A stretch of 64,000 nt of DNA from CAXMMR01 sp965198995 (GTDB lineage: Bacteria > Pseudomonadota > Alphaproteobacteria > Acetobacterales > Acetobacteraceae), in the NCBI GenBank assembly GCA_965198995.1, contig CBDAQG010000002.1, positions 558,001 to 622,000 on the forward strand, in the 5' to 3' direction. The notes below the pieces were generated by a model. That model had not been told where the DNA came from, did not search any database, and saw only the letters and a program-made list of their open reading frames with translations. Positions 8,323 through 16,956 of this stretch are shown in pieces (position 1 is the first letter of the stretch; each line of letters opens with the position of its first letter). A program made the position numbers and the translations under genes.

Positions 8323-11300
8323 CTAACGTGGGAGTAGGCCGTCCCCCCGAGCGGCGCGCCGCTGTCGTTGTCGCGTCCGCGCGGGTCGAGGTATCAACCC
8401 GGTTGGCTGAGCAGCGAGATCGCGACGAAGGTCGATCTGCATCACACGTGGTGGTTTGTCGCGACGACAGCCGACGTCCTCGCGCGCGACATGGTCCTGA
8501 GTGCTCTGACTAAGGTTAGGGTTATAAAACGGATCTCCCGCAGCGAGCAGGCTTGCATAGGTCAGCAATAGCCGAGACGTGTCCTCTGGATGAAACACCT
8601 GCTTGGTCTCGCTTCTGGTGGCGGACTCGTAGTGGTAAAGGACAGTATGTCCGTCATAGAGGATCTTACGACCCGTCGCGCCGATGCGCAGGCATAAATC
8701 GGTGTCGTTGAAGCCAATGCCGAAATCTGGGTCGAAGCCGCCGACGGACAAAAAGCTCTCAGCCGATAACATCAGGCAGGCCGCAGTCACGGCTGAAAAC
8801 TCGCGCACCGATGTGAGTGAGCAATTATAGCCCAGGTTGCGTCGTCCGTTCTCGTCGAGCCATGCGTCCTGGAACTTAAGCGCATGGTCGGCTGAGCCAT
8901 TAAAGCCCAGGATGACGCCGGCATGCTGCACCCGGTGATCGGCGTAAAGCAGCATTGCACCAACCGCGCCGACGTCGCGACGAGCGGCAAGACTGGCCAT
9001 ACGGTCGAGCCAACCCTCCTGGGTTGCCTCGACGTCGTTGTTGAGGAACAGCACGAAGCCGGCAGTGCCGAGGTGTTTGCGCACGGCCGTATTGTTGATG
9101 CGGGAGTAGTTGAACGTTCCCTGGTAGGTCATCACGGTGTGACGGGACGCGATTTGCTTGAGGTAACGCTGGGTCGACACCTCGTCTGACTCGTGGTCCA
9201 CAACGACAATGCGGAACTTTGAAGTTCCTGCGGTCCGCTCGATCGACATGATGCAGGTCTTCAGCAACTCGACCTTGTTCTTGGTCGGTATTACTATGAG
9301 GATCTCGCTTGTCGGCACTGGCCAATCTACTCGAAACTGGTTGAACCAGGCACCATCCGAGACAATGGCCTCGGTGCCGAGGCGATCGAGATGGCGCTGT
9401 AGTGACGAGCCGGTCGCCGCCATCACCTCGGACTGCTTGGCATGCCCGGTGCTCATCGCCTGAGTGCGCCATCTGTACAATATATAAGGTACATGTGCGA
9501 CGACCCTGGCCTGCTCCAGCACGCGCAGGACGAAGTCAACGTCCGCCGAGATCGGCATCGTCTCGTCCCAACCGCCCACCGCGCGGGCAAGCGACGTCCG
9601 CACGCAGAGCAAGTGAACGAAGTAGGGGTGGGATAGATAGTAGTCGTGCGAGAAGGCGGGCCTGCCGCGGACTTCCATCACGTCGTCCAGCGTGTCGCCG
9701 GTGATGACCTCGTCGGAGTATAGGAAATCCGCGTCGCTTCGGCGAATCGCCTTGATCAGCTGCCAAACCGCGTCCGGTTCCAGGTAGTCATCATGGTCCA
9801 TGAAGGCGACGTAGGAATATCCTGCGGCGCGTATCCCGAAGTTTGTTGCTCGTGCAATGCCGCCATTTTCGCTGGCAGTCAGGACGCGGATACGCTGATC
9901 GCGGGTGGCATAAGCGGCCAGCACGCTGGTCACCCCTGGCTGCAACGAGGCATCATCAACGCAGATCAACTCCCAGTTGTCGCACCACTGCCGAGAAACG
10001 CTGTCGATTGCATCACACAGCTGTCGCAGGTCAGTTTTATACACAGGCATGACGAGCGAAATGCCGTTCTGGCCGGCGGCATGGTTGAACCGGCGTCGTA
10101 GCCGGCCAACAACAGCCTCGGCCACGATGCGGTCGCGCTCCAGGAAGGCCAGCAGGTTCGGATTGACGGTGACAGCCTTCGGCGAGCCATAGAGCGGCAT
10201 CGTCGAGCCGGCGACACGGACCGAAATCTCTGTTCCGATCAAGCGCTTGAAGTGCTTGGACAGGTCGAGCTTGAAGGCACAGAGGCCTCGAGCGAACCCG
10301 GCATCGAGCAGGTCGCCGCGAAACAACTTCGCCTCCGCGGTTTGTAGCACTCGCCCGTTCGTATCGACTGCCTCGACGATCACCGGCTTGTCGGGATTAT
10401 GCCGATCAATCGCCCAGCCATACGCCGACATGCCATGGAAGGTGTCAAAGCAGCCGGCGAGGTCGTGCTGCATCACCACGCTGATGGGACTGCCGGCAAG
10501 ATGGGTCGGTGTGCCGGCCAGCGTCACGGCGACTTCGGTCGTCGTGTACTCGCGCAAGATCAGGTCGAGTGGAAGATCAAAGCCGCAGCGTCCGCCGCCA
10601 ATGCCGAGCTGCCTGACGTCCTCGCGAAGCTGGTCTGCGGTGATCGTGCTGACCGCTTCCCCGTCGACAATGATGTCAAGCGACAGGGGTGCATCGGGCT
10701 CTCTAAGGTTTGCGGCCCAACCGCTGATCCGGCCGGGAGCCGCCTCATCAAGATGTCCAACAATGCCAATCGCGGCATCGTCCAGCAGCGAGCCGCGCGC
10801 AAGCATGACGCTGCCGCCGATCCGCGGAAACACGGTCCACTGATCACCTCGCCGCAGCAAGCGCAGGAGCGGGGCCTGCGCTGCATACTGGCGCCGCCCA
10901 TCCGCAAGCCGGCTGCCGGCAATCGCCACGCCCTGCGCGATCGGACCCGCCATACCAAGCCACTCGAAGCCGAGGTGTCGATCCAGGCCATCACGCACGC
11001 TGAACGACACATCAAGCACGGCTTGAGCGACCGTGACCCGCTCAAGCCGCAGGTCATACCAGCCATCTAGGTTCAAAGGCCTGGCTAACAGGCTGACGCC
11101 ACTTGCCACGTCGACAAGGTCGATTTCGGCAGCGATGACGTGTGACGGCAGAGTATAGCGCAGTACGCGCGCAGGCCCACTGCCTTGAGGCGTGATCACC
11201 GCAGCGACTTGGTGATTGAGGAACACGGCGACGTTCGCCGGAATCTTCTGTCCGTCACGAGGTCGGGCCACGAGTTCGCCGCTATCGGCGATCAAGGCAT

Positions 11301-11355
11301 CGACGATGGCGACCAAGCGCGTGATCCCCCTGCTTCCGACCAGCAGCCGCGGCAA
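8323..11355 (-). CDS. Large two-domain GT2 glycosyltransferase with N-terminal repeat modules
   Basis: A 1010-residue protein. Two GT-A domains follow one another: residues about 430-650 (SLVMPVYK, CVDDAS, AFMDHDDYLEPDA) and about 680-930 (LIVIPTKNK, FLNNDVEATQEGW, FNDTDLCLR). This tandem layout is typical of enzymes extending O-antigen or capsule glycans. The N-terminal 400 residues hold two related modules of about 55 residues (near 207-262 and 309-364), each with GWA...P...V..G and a G.C.F.L.L ending. No membrane helix is obvious. The TTG start is preceded by GGAG five bases upstream. It is transcribed divergently from rfbB. Substrate unknown; rhamnose is an inference from the neighbours. 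Confidence 0.82.
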   Translation of the reverse strand: MPRLLVGSRGITRLVAIVDALIADSGELVARPRDGQKIPANVAVFLNHQVAAVITPQGSGPARVLRYTLPSHVIAAEIDLVDVASGVSLLARPLNLDGWYDLRLERVTVAQAVLDVSFSVRDGLDRHLGFEWLGMAGPIAQGVAIAGSRLADGRRQYAAQAPLLRLLRRGDQWTVFPRIGGSVMLARGSLLDDAAIGIVGHLDEAAPGRISGWAANLREPDAPLSLDIIVDGEAVSTITADQLREDVRQLGIGGGRCGFDLPLDLILREYTTTEVAVTLAGTPTHLAGSPISVVMQHDLAGCFDTFHGMSAYGWAIDRHNPDKPVIVEAVDTNGRVLQTAEAKLFRGDLLDAGFARGLCAFKLDLSKHFKRLIGTEISVRVAGSTMPLYGSPKAVTVNPNLLAFLERDRIVAEAVVGRLRRRFNHAAGQNGISLVMPVYKTDLRQLCDAIDSVSRQWCDNWELICVDDASLQPGVTSVLAAYATRDQRIRVLTASENGGIARATNFGIRAAGYSYVAFMDHDDYLEPDAVWQLIKAIRRSDADFLYSDEVITGDTLDDVMEVRGRPAFSHDYYLSHPYFVHLLCVRTSLARAVGGWDETMPISADVDFVLRVLEQARVVAHVPYILYRWRTQAMSTGHAKQSEVMAATGSSLQRHLDRLGTEAIVSDGAWFNQFRVDWPVPTSEILIVIPTKNKVELLKTCIMSIERTAGTSKFRIVVVDHESDEVSTQRYLKQIASRHTVMTYQGTFNYSRINNTAVRKHLGTAGFVLFLNNDVEATQEGWLDRMASLAARRDVGAVGAMLLYADHRVQHAGVILGFNGSADHALKFQDAWLDENGRRNLGYNCSLTSVREFSAVTAACLMLSAESFLSVGGFDPDFGIGFNDTDLCLRIGATGRKILYDGHTVLYHYESATRSETKQVFHPEDTSRLLLTYASLLAAGDPFYNPNLSQSTQDHVAREDVGCRRDKPPRVMQIDLRRDLAAQPTGLIPRPARTRQRQRRAARGDGLLPR

Positions 11356-11430
11356 GGTTGCTCCGGCAGCCGGCTCCTGCCACCTTGTGACGCCTACGTG
11401 ATTTAGACGTCAAGCGGAGCAGGTGCACCG

Positions 11431-12480
11431 ATGAAATTACTCGTCACCGGCGGTTGCGGGTTTATCGGATCTGCCGTCATCCGCTACATATTGCGTGGCG
11501 AGACACACCAGGTCGTCAATCTGGACAAGCTGACCTATGCAGCGTCGCGTGAGGCACTTGAAAACGCGGCGGGCAATCCCCGTTATGACTTCGTTCAGGC
11601 TGACATCGTGGACCGCGAGCTGGTCGACACGATTTTGGCCGAGCATCAGCCGGATGCGATCATGCACCTAGCAGCCGAGAGCCACGTCGATCGATCGATC
11701 GACGGTCCCGGCGACTTCATCAGGACCAATATTACCGGCACATTCGTGTTGCTGGAGGCGGCACGAGCCTATGTTTCAGGCCTCACCGAGCCGCGACGCG
11801 CCCGGTTTCGTTTTCATCACGTTTCGACCGACGAAGTCTTTGGCGCTTTGGCAGTCGGAGATGCCCCATTTACTGAGCATACCGCCTACGATCCTCGCAG
11901 TCCCTACTCTGCCAGCAAGGCCGCGTCTGACCATTTGGCGCGTGCCTGGTTACACACCTACGATCTTCCAGTCATCGTCAGCAATACAACGAACAATTAC
12001 GGCCCTTGGCAATTTCCAGAGAAGCTGATCCCACTGACGATCACCAAGGCGCTCGCGGGTGCGCCTCTCCCAGTCTATGGCGACGGCAGCAATCAGCGCG
12101 ACTGGTTGTTCGTCGATGATCATGCAGAGGCGCTTGTCGGCGTCATCGAGCGTGGCGAGATTGGGCAGACATACGCGATCGGCGCCCGTCAGCCGCGCAC
12201 CAACCTTGAGGTCGTCTTAGCGATCTGTCGGCTGCTCGACGAACGTGTTCCAGCTGCCAGGCCTCGCGCCGAGCTGATCACTTTCGTGACTGATCGGCCC
12301 GGGCACGACTTTCGCTACGAGATTGACCCGACGCACGCCGAGACAGCGCTTGGATGGACCGCAGCCCACGACTTTAATCGCGGCCTTGCGGCGACCATCG
12401 ACTGGTACCTGGAACATCGCACCTGGTGGGAGCGCATCCAGCAGCAGCGCTATGCCGGCGTGCGGCTTGGTGCCGCTTAG
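11431..12480 (+). CDS. rfbB: dTDP-glucose 4,6-dehydratase RmlB/RfbB
   Basis: A 349-residue extended SDR enzyme performing the second step of dTDP-L-rhamnose synthesis (dTDP-glucose to dTDP-4-keto-6-deoxyglucose). The N-terminal LLVTGGCGFIGSAVIRYIL binds NAD. HVSTDEVFG holds the catalytic Asp-Glu pair, and YSASKAASDHL contains the Tyr-x-x-x-Lys. Length is normal. It is the first gene of a plus-strand rfbBACD set, 75 bases from the divergent glycosyltransferase; that short gap must carry both promoters, but I see no clear -35/-10 pair there. Confidence 0.96.
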   Translation: MKLLVTGGCGFIGSAVIRYILRGETHQVVNLDKLTYAASREALENAAGNPRYDFVQADIVDRELVDTILAEHQPDAIMHLAAESHVDRSIDGPGDFIRTNITGTFVLLEAARAYVSGLTEPRRARFRFHHVSTDEVFGALAVGDAPFTEHTAYDPRSPYSASKAASDHLARAWLHTYDLPVIVSNTTNNYGPWQFPEKLIPLTITKALAGAPLPVYGDGSNQRDWLFVDDHAEALVGVIERGEIGQTYAIGARQPRTNLEVVLAICRLLDERVPAARPRAELITFVTDRPGHDFRYEIDPTHAETALGWTAAHDFNRGLAATIDWYLEHRTWWERIQQQRYAGVRLGAA

Positions 12481-12492
12481 AGGGACTGCAGC

Positions 12493-13371
12493 ATGAAAGG
12501 CATTTTGCTCGCCGGCGGCTCAGGCAGTCGTCTGCACCCGATGACGCTTGCAGCGTCCAAGCAGTTGCTGCCCGTCTACGACAAGCCAATGGTCTACTAC
12601 CCACTCTCGGTCCTGATGCTTGCCGGCATACGCGACATCCTCATTATCTCGACGCCGGCCGACATTCCACAATTCCGGCGGCTGCTTGGCGACGGGTCGC
12701 GATTGGGAGTGAGCTTTACCTATCGCGAGCAGCCTAGGCCGGACGGTATCGCCCAGGCGTTCCTGATTGGTGAAGACTGGCTTGGCGGCGAGGCCTGCGC
12801 GCTTGCGCTTGGCGACAACCTGATCTTTGGGGATCATCTTTCCACAGTGCTGCAGTCCGCCGCCTCCCGGGCGCACGGTGCCACCGTGTTCGCCTATCAG
12901 GTTCGCGATCCTGAGCGCTATGGCGTCGTCTCGTTCGATGATAGCGGCCAAGCACGTGAGATCGTCGAAAAGCCGGTTGTGCCAACGTCTAACTGGGCCG
13001 TGACAGGCCTATACTTCTATGATCAGCGCGTAACCGGCTTTGCGAGGGACATCCAGCCGTCGGCGCGTGGAGAACTCGAGATCACAGACTTGAACTTGCG
13101 ATACCTCGAAGATGGCACGCTGCAGGTCGAACGTCTTGGCAGAGGTTGCGCATGGCTTGATGCCGGCATGCCGGACAGCCTGTTGCAGGCGGCGACGTTC
13201 GTCCAGACCATCCAGTCGCGTCAAGGAATGTTGGTCGGCTGCCCTGAGGAGGTTGCCTACCGCATGGGCTTCATCGATGCCGATGCCTTGCGGGTGCAGG
13301 CGCGTTTGCTAGCCAAAACCGAGCTCGGCCGTTTGCTCCTCGAATTAGCGGACGCAGCGCAGCCGTTGTAG
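12493..13371 (+). CDS. rfbA: Glucose-1-phosphate thymidylyltransferase RmlA/RfbA
   Basis: A 292-residue nucleotidyltransferase making dTDP-glucose from dTTP and glucose-1-phosphate. The signature GILLAGGSGSRLHPMT sits at the N-terminus, followed by SKQLLPVYDKPMVYYPLS, ALALGDNLIFG, and EIVEKPVVPTSNWAVTGLYF. Length and motifs are those of RmlA. It starts 12 bases after rfbB and is followed, after 57 bases, by rfbC. It supplies the substrate of RfbB. Confidence 0.96.
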   Translation: MKGILLAGGSGSRLHPMTLAASKQLLPVYDKPMVYYPLSVLMLAGIRDILIISTPADIPQFRRLLGDGSRLGVSFTYREQPRPDGIAQAFLIGEDWLGGEACALALGDNLIFGDHLSTVLQSAASRAHGATVFAYQVRDPERYGVVSFDDSGQAREIVEKPVVPTSNWAVTGLYFYDQRVTGFARDIQPSARGELEITDLNLRYLEDGTLQVERLGRGCAWLDAGMPDSLLQAATFVQTIQSRQGMLVGCPEEVAYRMGFIDADALRVQARLLAKTELGRLLLELADAAQPL

Positions 13372-13428
13372 GAGGTCATCCTGGCCACTAAACGGCCCAA
13401 AGATCGATCGCGAGGGTGAGGAAGACGC

Positions 13429-13983
13429 GTGAAAGTTGAACGCCTGAACATCGCCGACGTCGTTCTAGTGACCCCGCCCCGCTTCGGTGATGAGCGGGGC
13501 TTCTTCTCGGAGACGTTCAACGCTGAGCGTTTGGCGGCCATCGGCATCGATCAGCCCTTCGTTCAGGATAATCAAAGCCTGTCGGTGGTGAGAGGTACGG
13601 TGCGCGGCCTGCATTGTCAGGTAGGTCCGCACGCCCAGGGTAAGCTCGTGCGCTGCATACGAGGCGCGATATTTGACGTAGCCGTCGACGCTCGAACCGG
13701 CTCCGATCATTACGGCCACTACGTCACGGCAGTGTTGAGTGCGGAGAACTGGGCCCAGCTTTGGGTTCCTCCCGGCTTTCTGCATGGCTTCTGCACCCTC
13801 GATCCTGATAGCGAGGTGATTTACAAGGTGACCGGACGCTATAACCGCGCGGCTGAGCGCGGCGTCGCGTGGGACGATCCGGAACTCAACATCGCATGGC
13901 CGGTTCCCGCCGGCGAAGCTCTCCTCTCAGACAAGGACCGGGTGCTCCCAGGCTTTGCCGCCGCGCATGGTTGGTTTGCTTGA
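13429..13983 (+). CDS. rfbC: dTDP-4-dehydrorhamnose 3,5-epimerase RmlC/RfbC
   Basis: A 184-residue cupin-fold epimerase. It carries FVQDNQSLS, RGLHCQVGPHAQGKLVRC (catalytic His) and PPGFLHGFCTL, all standard RmlC landmarks. It epimerises dTDP-4-keto-6-deoxyglucose at C3 and C5. The start is GTG (GTGAAAGTTGAACGC), with a GGTGAGGAAG purine-rich stretch just upstream. The stop codon TGA overlaps the likely TTG start of rfbD. Confidence 0.95.
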   Translation: MKVERLNIADVVLVTPPRFGDERGFFSETFNAERLAAIGIDQPFVQDNQSLSVVRGTVRGLHCQVGPHAQGKLVRCIRGAIFDVAVDARTGSDHYGHYVTAVLSAENWAQLWVPPGFLHGFCTLDPDSEVIYKVTGRYNRAAERGVAWDDPELNIAWPVPAGEALLSDKDRVLPGFAAAHGWFA

Positions 13984-14906
13984 CGCTGCGCCCCGAACTC
14001 GGCGGCATCCTGGTCACGGGGGGGTCCGGCATGCTGGCAACGGCACTGGCGCGATGCAAAGCCGCCCGGGTGCATGTGGTCGGACGGCCGGATTTCGACT
14101 TCGATCGGCCAGACACCATCGACCGTTGCATGCAGGCGACAATGCCAGCGCTGGTCATTAATGCCGCGGCCTGGACTGGGGTCGACCTTGCCGAGAGTGA
14201 GCCGGCGGCAGCGGCTCGCGCCAACACGGATGGTCCGGCGCGCCTCGCCAGGCTCTGCCAGGCAGCCTCGATCCCCCTGATCCACGTCTCGACGGACTAC
14301 GTGTTCGATGGCTGCAAGGGCAGTCCATACCTGGAGGCTGACCCGACAAACCCGACCGGCGTCTACGGCCGAACTAAGCTCGACGGTGAGCTTGCGGCTA
14401 TTGCAAACTGCAGCAAGACCGTGATCGCACGCACCTCATGGGTCTATGCGTCGACAGGAAAAAATTTCGTGCGCACGATGCTGGCCGCAGCGGACCGCCA
14501 CTCGACCCTCAAGGTTGTCGGGGATCAGCAAGGTTGTCCCACCGCGGCGACGGACCTCGCGGGAGCGCTGCTTGAGATGGCGCTGGAGCTACAGACAGGC
14601 TGGCGGCCGGACTTGGCCGGCGTCGTGCATGTCGCCGGCACTGGGTCGACGACGTGGCACGGCTTGGCAGTAGCAACGTTCCAGGCGGCCTCGATGTATG
14701 GGCGCGCAGCACCCGACGTTCTGGCGATCACGACGGCGGAGTGGCCGACGCCGGCACATCGCCCGGCGGACTCGCGTTTGAACTGTGATCGGCTGGCGCG
14801 CGTCTTTGGCATCACGTTGCCAGCCTGGCAGCAGAGCCTCGACACCGTGGTGGATGCGCTGCTGTCGAGCCAAGCACCGAGAGAGAGGCCGGCCTCGGCC
14901 GATTGA
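13980..14906 (+). CDS. rfbD: dTDP-4-dehydrorhamnose reductase RmlD/RfbD
   Basis: A 308-residue SDR that reduces dTDP-4-keto-L-rhamnose to dTDP-L-rhamnose. It shows ILVTGGSGMLATAL (nucleotide binding), NAAAWTGVDLAE, HVSTDYVFDG and YGRTKLDGE (Tyr-x-x-x-Lys). There is no ATG near the conserved N-terminus. The TTG at 13980, overlapping the rfbC stop as TTGA, gives a normal RmlD length and was chosen; a longer frame reaching 13869 would be mostly out-of-frame rfbC. This completes the four-gene rhamnose pathway. Confidence 0.92.
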   Translation: MTLRPELGGILVTGGSGMLATALARCKAARVHVVGRPDFDFDRPDTIDRCMQATMPALVINAAAWTGVDLAESEPAAAARANTDGPARLARLCQAASIPLIHVSTDYVFDGCKGSPYLEADPTNPTGVYGRTKLDGELAAIANCSKTVIARTSWVYASTGKNFVRTMLAAADRHSTLKVVGDQQGCPTAATDLAGALLEMALELQTGWRPDLAGVVHVAGTGSTTWHGLAVATFQAASMYGRAAPDVLAITTAEWPTPAHRPADSRLNCDRLARVFGITLPAWQQSLDTVVDALLSSQAPRERPASAD

Positions 14907-14912
14907 GCCGCC

Positions 14913-15863
14913 TTGTTAGGCCTAGCGATCGAAGAGGCCGACAAAAGACGGCCTGACATAGCGATCCTGCTGTCCACCTTTAACGGCGGCCGCTTCCTGG
15001 GTGCACAGCTTGAAAGCCTGCTCAATCAGACACATGGCGGCTGGGAGCTGTGCTGGCGCGACGACGGCTCGGACGACGACACCGTTCGGCTCATGCAGGC
15101 CTTTACCGAGGGATCCGGACGCGGCAGATGCCGCAGAACCGATGCCGGCGTACGTCGCCTTGGCATCACGGCAAGCTTCATGCAGTTGCTACGCGCAGCG
15201 CCTCCCTCGCCATGCGTCGCCTTCGCCGACCAGGATGACGTTTGGCTGCCGGAGAAGCTGGCTCGTGGCGCCGACCGCCTTGCCGGCGTCGCGCCTGACC
15301 TTCCGGCGCTGTATTGCGCCCGACAGGTCCTGGTGGATGCGACGTTGCATACTCTCAGGCTGTCCTCCATCGTCCTGCAGCAGCCGAGCTTTCCGGCGTC
15401 TCTGACCCAGAACGTGGCGACAGGGTGCACGGTGATGCTGAACCAGGCTGCCGTTCGGCTGATCGCGAGCAGCACACCGCCTCCGGGAAGCCTCCATGAC
15501 TGGTGGTGTTACCTGGTCGTTTCAGCCTGGGGCGGTCCCATCTTTGTCGATCCCGTGCCGACGGTGCTGTATCGTCAGCATCACGCCAACGCCGTCGGAG
15601 CGCCAAGCACGATGACGCGCCGCGCCATCGCGGCCGTTCGACGCGGGCCGGACATCTTTATGCAATTGTTTCGCGCCCATGTAGGTGCTCTGCGAGGCCA
15701 GCCTGGCTTGCTGTCGTCCGACGCGCAGCATGCTCTCGACATCATCGCTGAGGGCCTGAGCGGCAATATCGTGGCGCGCCTGCGCGCTCTGTTGCTGCCT
15801 GGCCTCAAACGGCAGAATTGGCAGGAGACGGCGCTGTTTCGGCTTTGGTTTCTGCTGGGCTGA
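14913..15863 (+). CDS. GT2-family glycosyltransferase (rhamnosyltransferase-like)
   Basis: A 316-residue GT-A enzyme with IAILLSTFNGGRFLGAQL, WRDDGSDDDTVRL and VAFADQDDVWLPEKL, the pattern of RgpA/RfbN-like GT2 proteins that act on rhamnan or O-antigen chains. It begins with TTG six bases after rfbD and is the last gene of the rfb run. That placement suggests it uses dTDP-rhamnose, an inference only. Its 3' end overlaps the convergent pseudouridine synthase gene by 59 bases. Confidence 0.85.
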   Translation: MLGLAIEEADKRRPDIAILLSTFNGGRFLGAQLESLLNQTHGGWELCWRDDGSDDDTVRLMQAFTEGSGRGRCRRTDAGVRRLGITASFMQLLRAAPPSPCVAFADQDDVWLPEKLARGADRLAGVAPDLPALYCARQVLVDATLHTLRLSSIVLQQPSFPASLTQNVATGCTVMLNQAAVRLIASSTPPPGSLHDWWCYLVVSAWGGPIFVDPVPTVLYRQHHANAVGAPSTMTRRAIAAVRRGPDIFMQLFRAHVGALRGQPGLLSSDAQHALDIIAEGLSGNIVARLRALLLPGLKRQNWQETALFRLWFLLG

Positions 15864-16572
15864 CGCCGCAGGCGTCAAACAGCGCGCGCATGTGGTCGGG
15901 TAGAGCTGCCGTCGCTCTCACCGGTGAGGTGGGACCAAGTATGAGGCTACGCGCAAGGAGTTGCAGGCCATGCCCGTGCGGCCGTCCGTAGACGGCATCG
16001 CCGACGATCGGGTGTCCCAGCAATTGAGCGTGCACGCGTAGCTGATGGGTTCGCCCTGTGGTGGGGCGCAGCTCGACGGCCGTGTAATCCGAAGCGCAGC
16101 CCAGCACGCGCCAGTGTGTGACGGCAGGCGATCCGCGCTCGTCGGCAATCATGCGCCAACCGCTTGCGTCATTGTGTTTGCTCAACGCCTGGTCAACGAT
16201 CCCTGCATCGGCGCTCGGTCGGCCGCACAGCACCGCCCAGTACACCTTGATAACCCGACGTTGCTGAAATGCAGCCTGGGCGGCCAGCAGCGCTCCGCGC
16301 CGAAGCGCGATGAGCAGGCATCCAGCGGTGTCTTGATCAAGGCGATGCACCAGCCATGGGCCCTGCCGACGTCTCGACAACAGCGGAAACAGCGTCTCCA
16401 CGCTTGGACCGTCGCCGTTTGCGTAGCAGGGCAGGCCCGCCGGCTTGTCGAGGATCAGCAGGTGTCCGTCATCATAGAGGATCGGCGGCAGGTCGCGCGC
16501 GTGGGGACCTCGAATGGACACCAGCCGGCTCGTGGCGCTAAAGCCGGCACGCCGAGAGCCTGGAGCCGCCAT
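15805..16572 (-). CDS. RluA-family RNA pseudouridine synthase
   Basis: A 255-residue enzyme of the RluA/RsuA superfamily. The catalytic motif HRLDQDTAGCLL (active Asp) lies near residue 76, followed by the RPTTGRTHQLRVH motif typical of the family. There is no N-terminal S4 domain, so it resembles RluA/TruC rather than RluC/D. The target (23S rRNA or tRNA) cannot be decided. The ATG at 16572-16570 directly abuts the ATG of copC on the other strand (CATATG); a GTG about 18 codons downstream is an alternative start that leaves all motifs intact. Confidence 0.87.
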   Translation of the reverse strand: MAAPGSRRAGFSATSRLVSIRGPHARDLPPILYDDGHLLILDKPAGLPCYANGDGPSVETLFPLLSRRRQGPWLVHRLDQDTAGCLLIALRRGALLAAQAAFQQRRVIKVYWAVLCGRPSADAGIVDQALSKHNDASGWRMIADERGSPAVTHWRVLGCASDYTAVELRPTTGRTHQLRVHAQLLGHPIVGDAVYGRPHGHGLQLLARSLILGPTSPVRATAALPDHMRALFDACGVSPAETKAETAPSPANSAV

Positions 16573-16956
16573 ATGAAGCCCGTCCTTCTTGCCATCGTGT
16601 CGGCTTGCTTGCTGGCCACCCCGACGTCACCGACGCTCGCGCATGCCATCCTGCTTCGCAGTGACCCAGCGCCGGCGACGAGCGTGCCGGTTGGGCCGCT
16701 CAGGCTTACGCTTGAGTATAACAGCCGCATTGACTTTGATCGCTCCATCGTCCGGCTGAATGCGCCGGACGGCAGCCAGACGGTTCTCAAGCTCAACCCG
16801 TCGGCAGCCAACATAGCCGCCGCTAAGACCATGCTCGCCGTGCCTGGCGCCTATACTCTCCGCTGGCAGGTTCTGGCCACCGATGGCCATATCACCCGCG
16901 GCGTCGTGCCGTTCACCGTGACCGGCACCACCACGGCAGCCGCTGCTGCCGAGTGA
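16573..16956 (+). CDS. copC: Copper resistance protein CopC
   Basis: A 127-residue periplasmic copper-binding protein. A signal peptide (LLAIVSACLLATPTSPTLA) ends just before HAILLRSDPAP, giving the usual mature N-terminal His, and the C-terminal strand carries the second conserved His in ATDGHITRG. CopC binds copper in the periplasm and works with CopD. GGAG lies seven bases before the ATG, inside the opposite-strand gene. The stop overlaps the copD GTG start (GTGA). Confidence 0.92.
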   Translation: MKPVLLAIVSACLLATPTSPTLAHAILLRSDPAPATSVPVGPLRLTLEYNSRIDFDRSIVRLNAPDGSQTVLKLNPSAANIAAAKTMLAVPGAYTLRWQVLATDGHITRGVVPFTVTGTTTAAAAAE

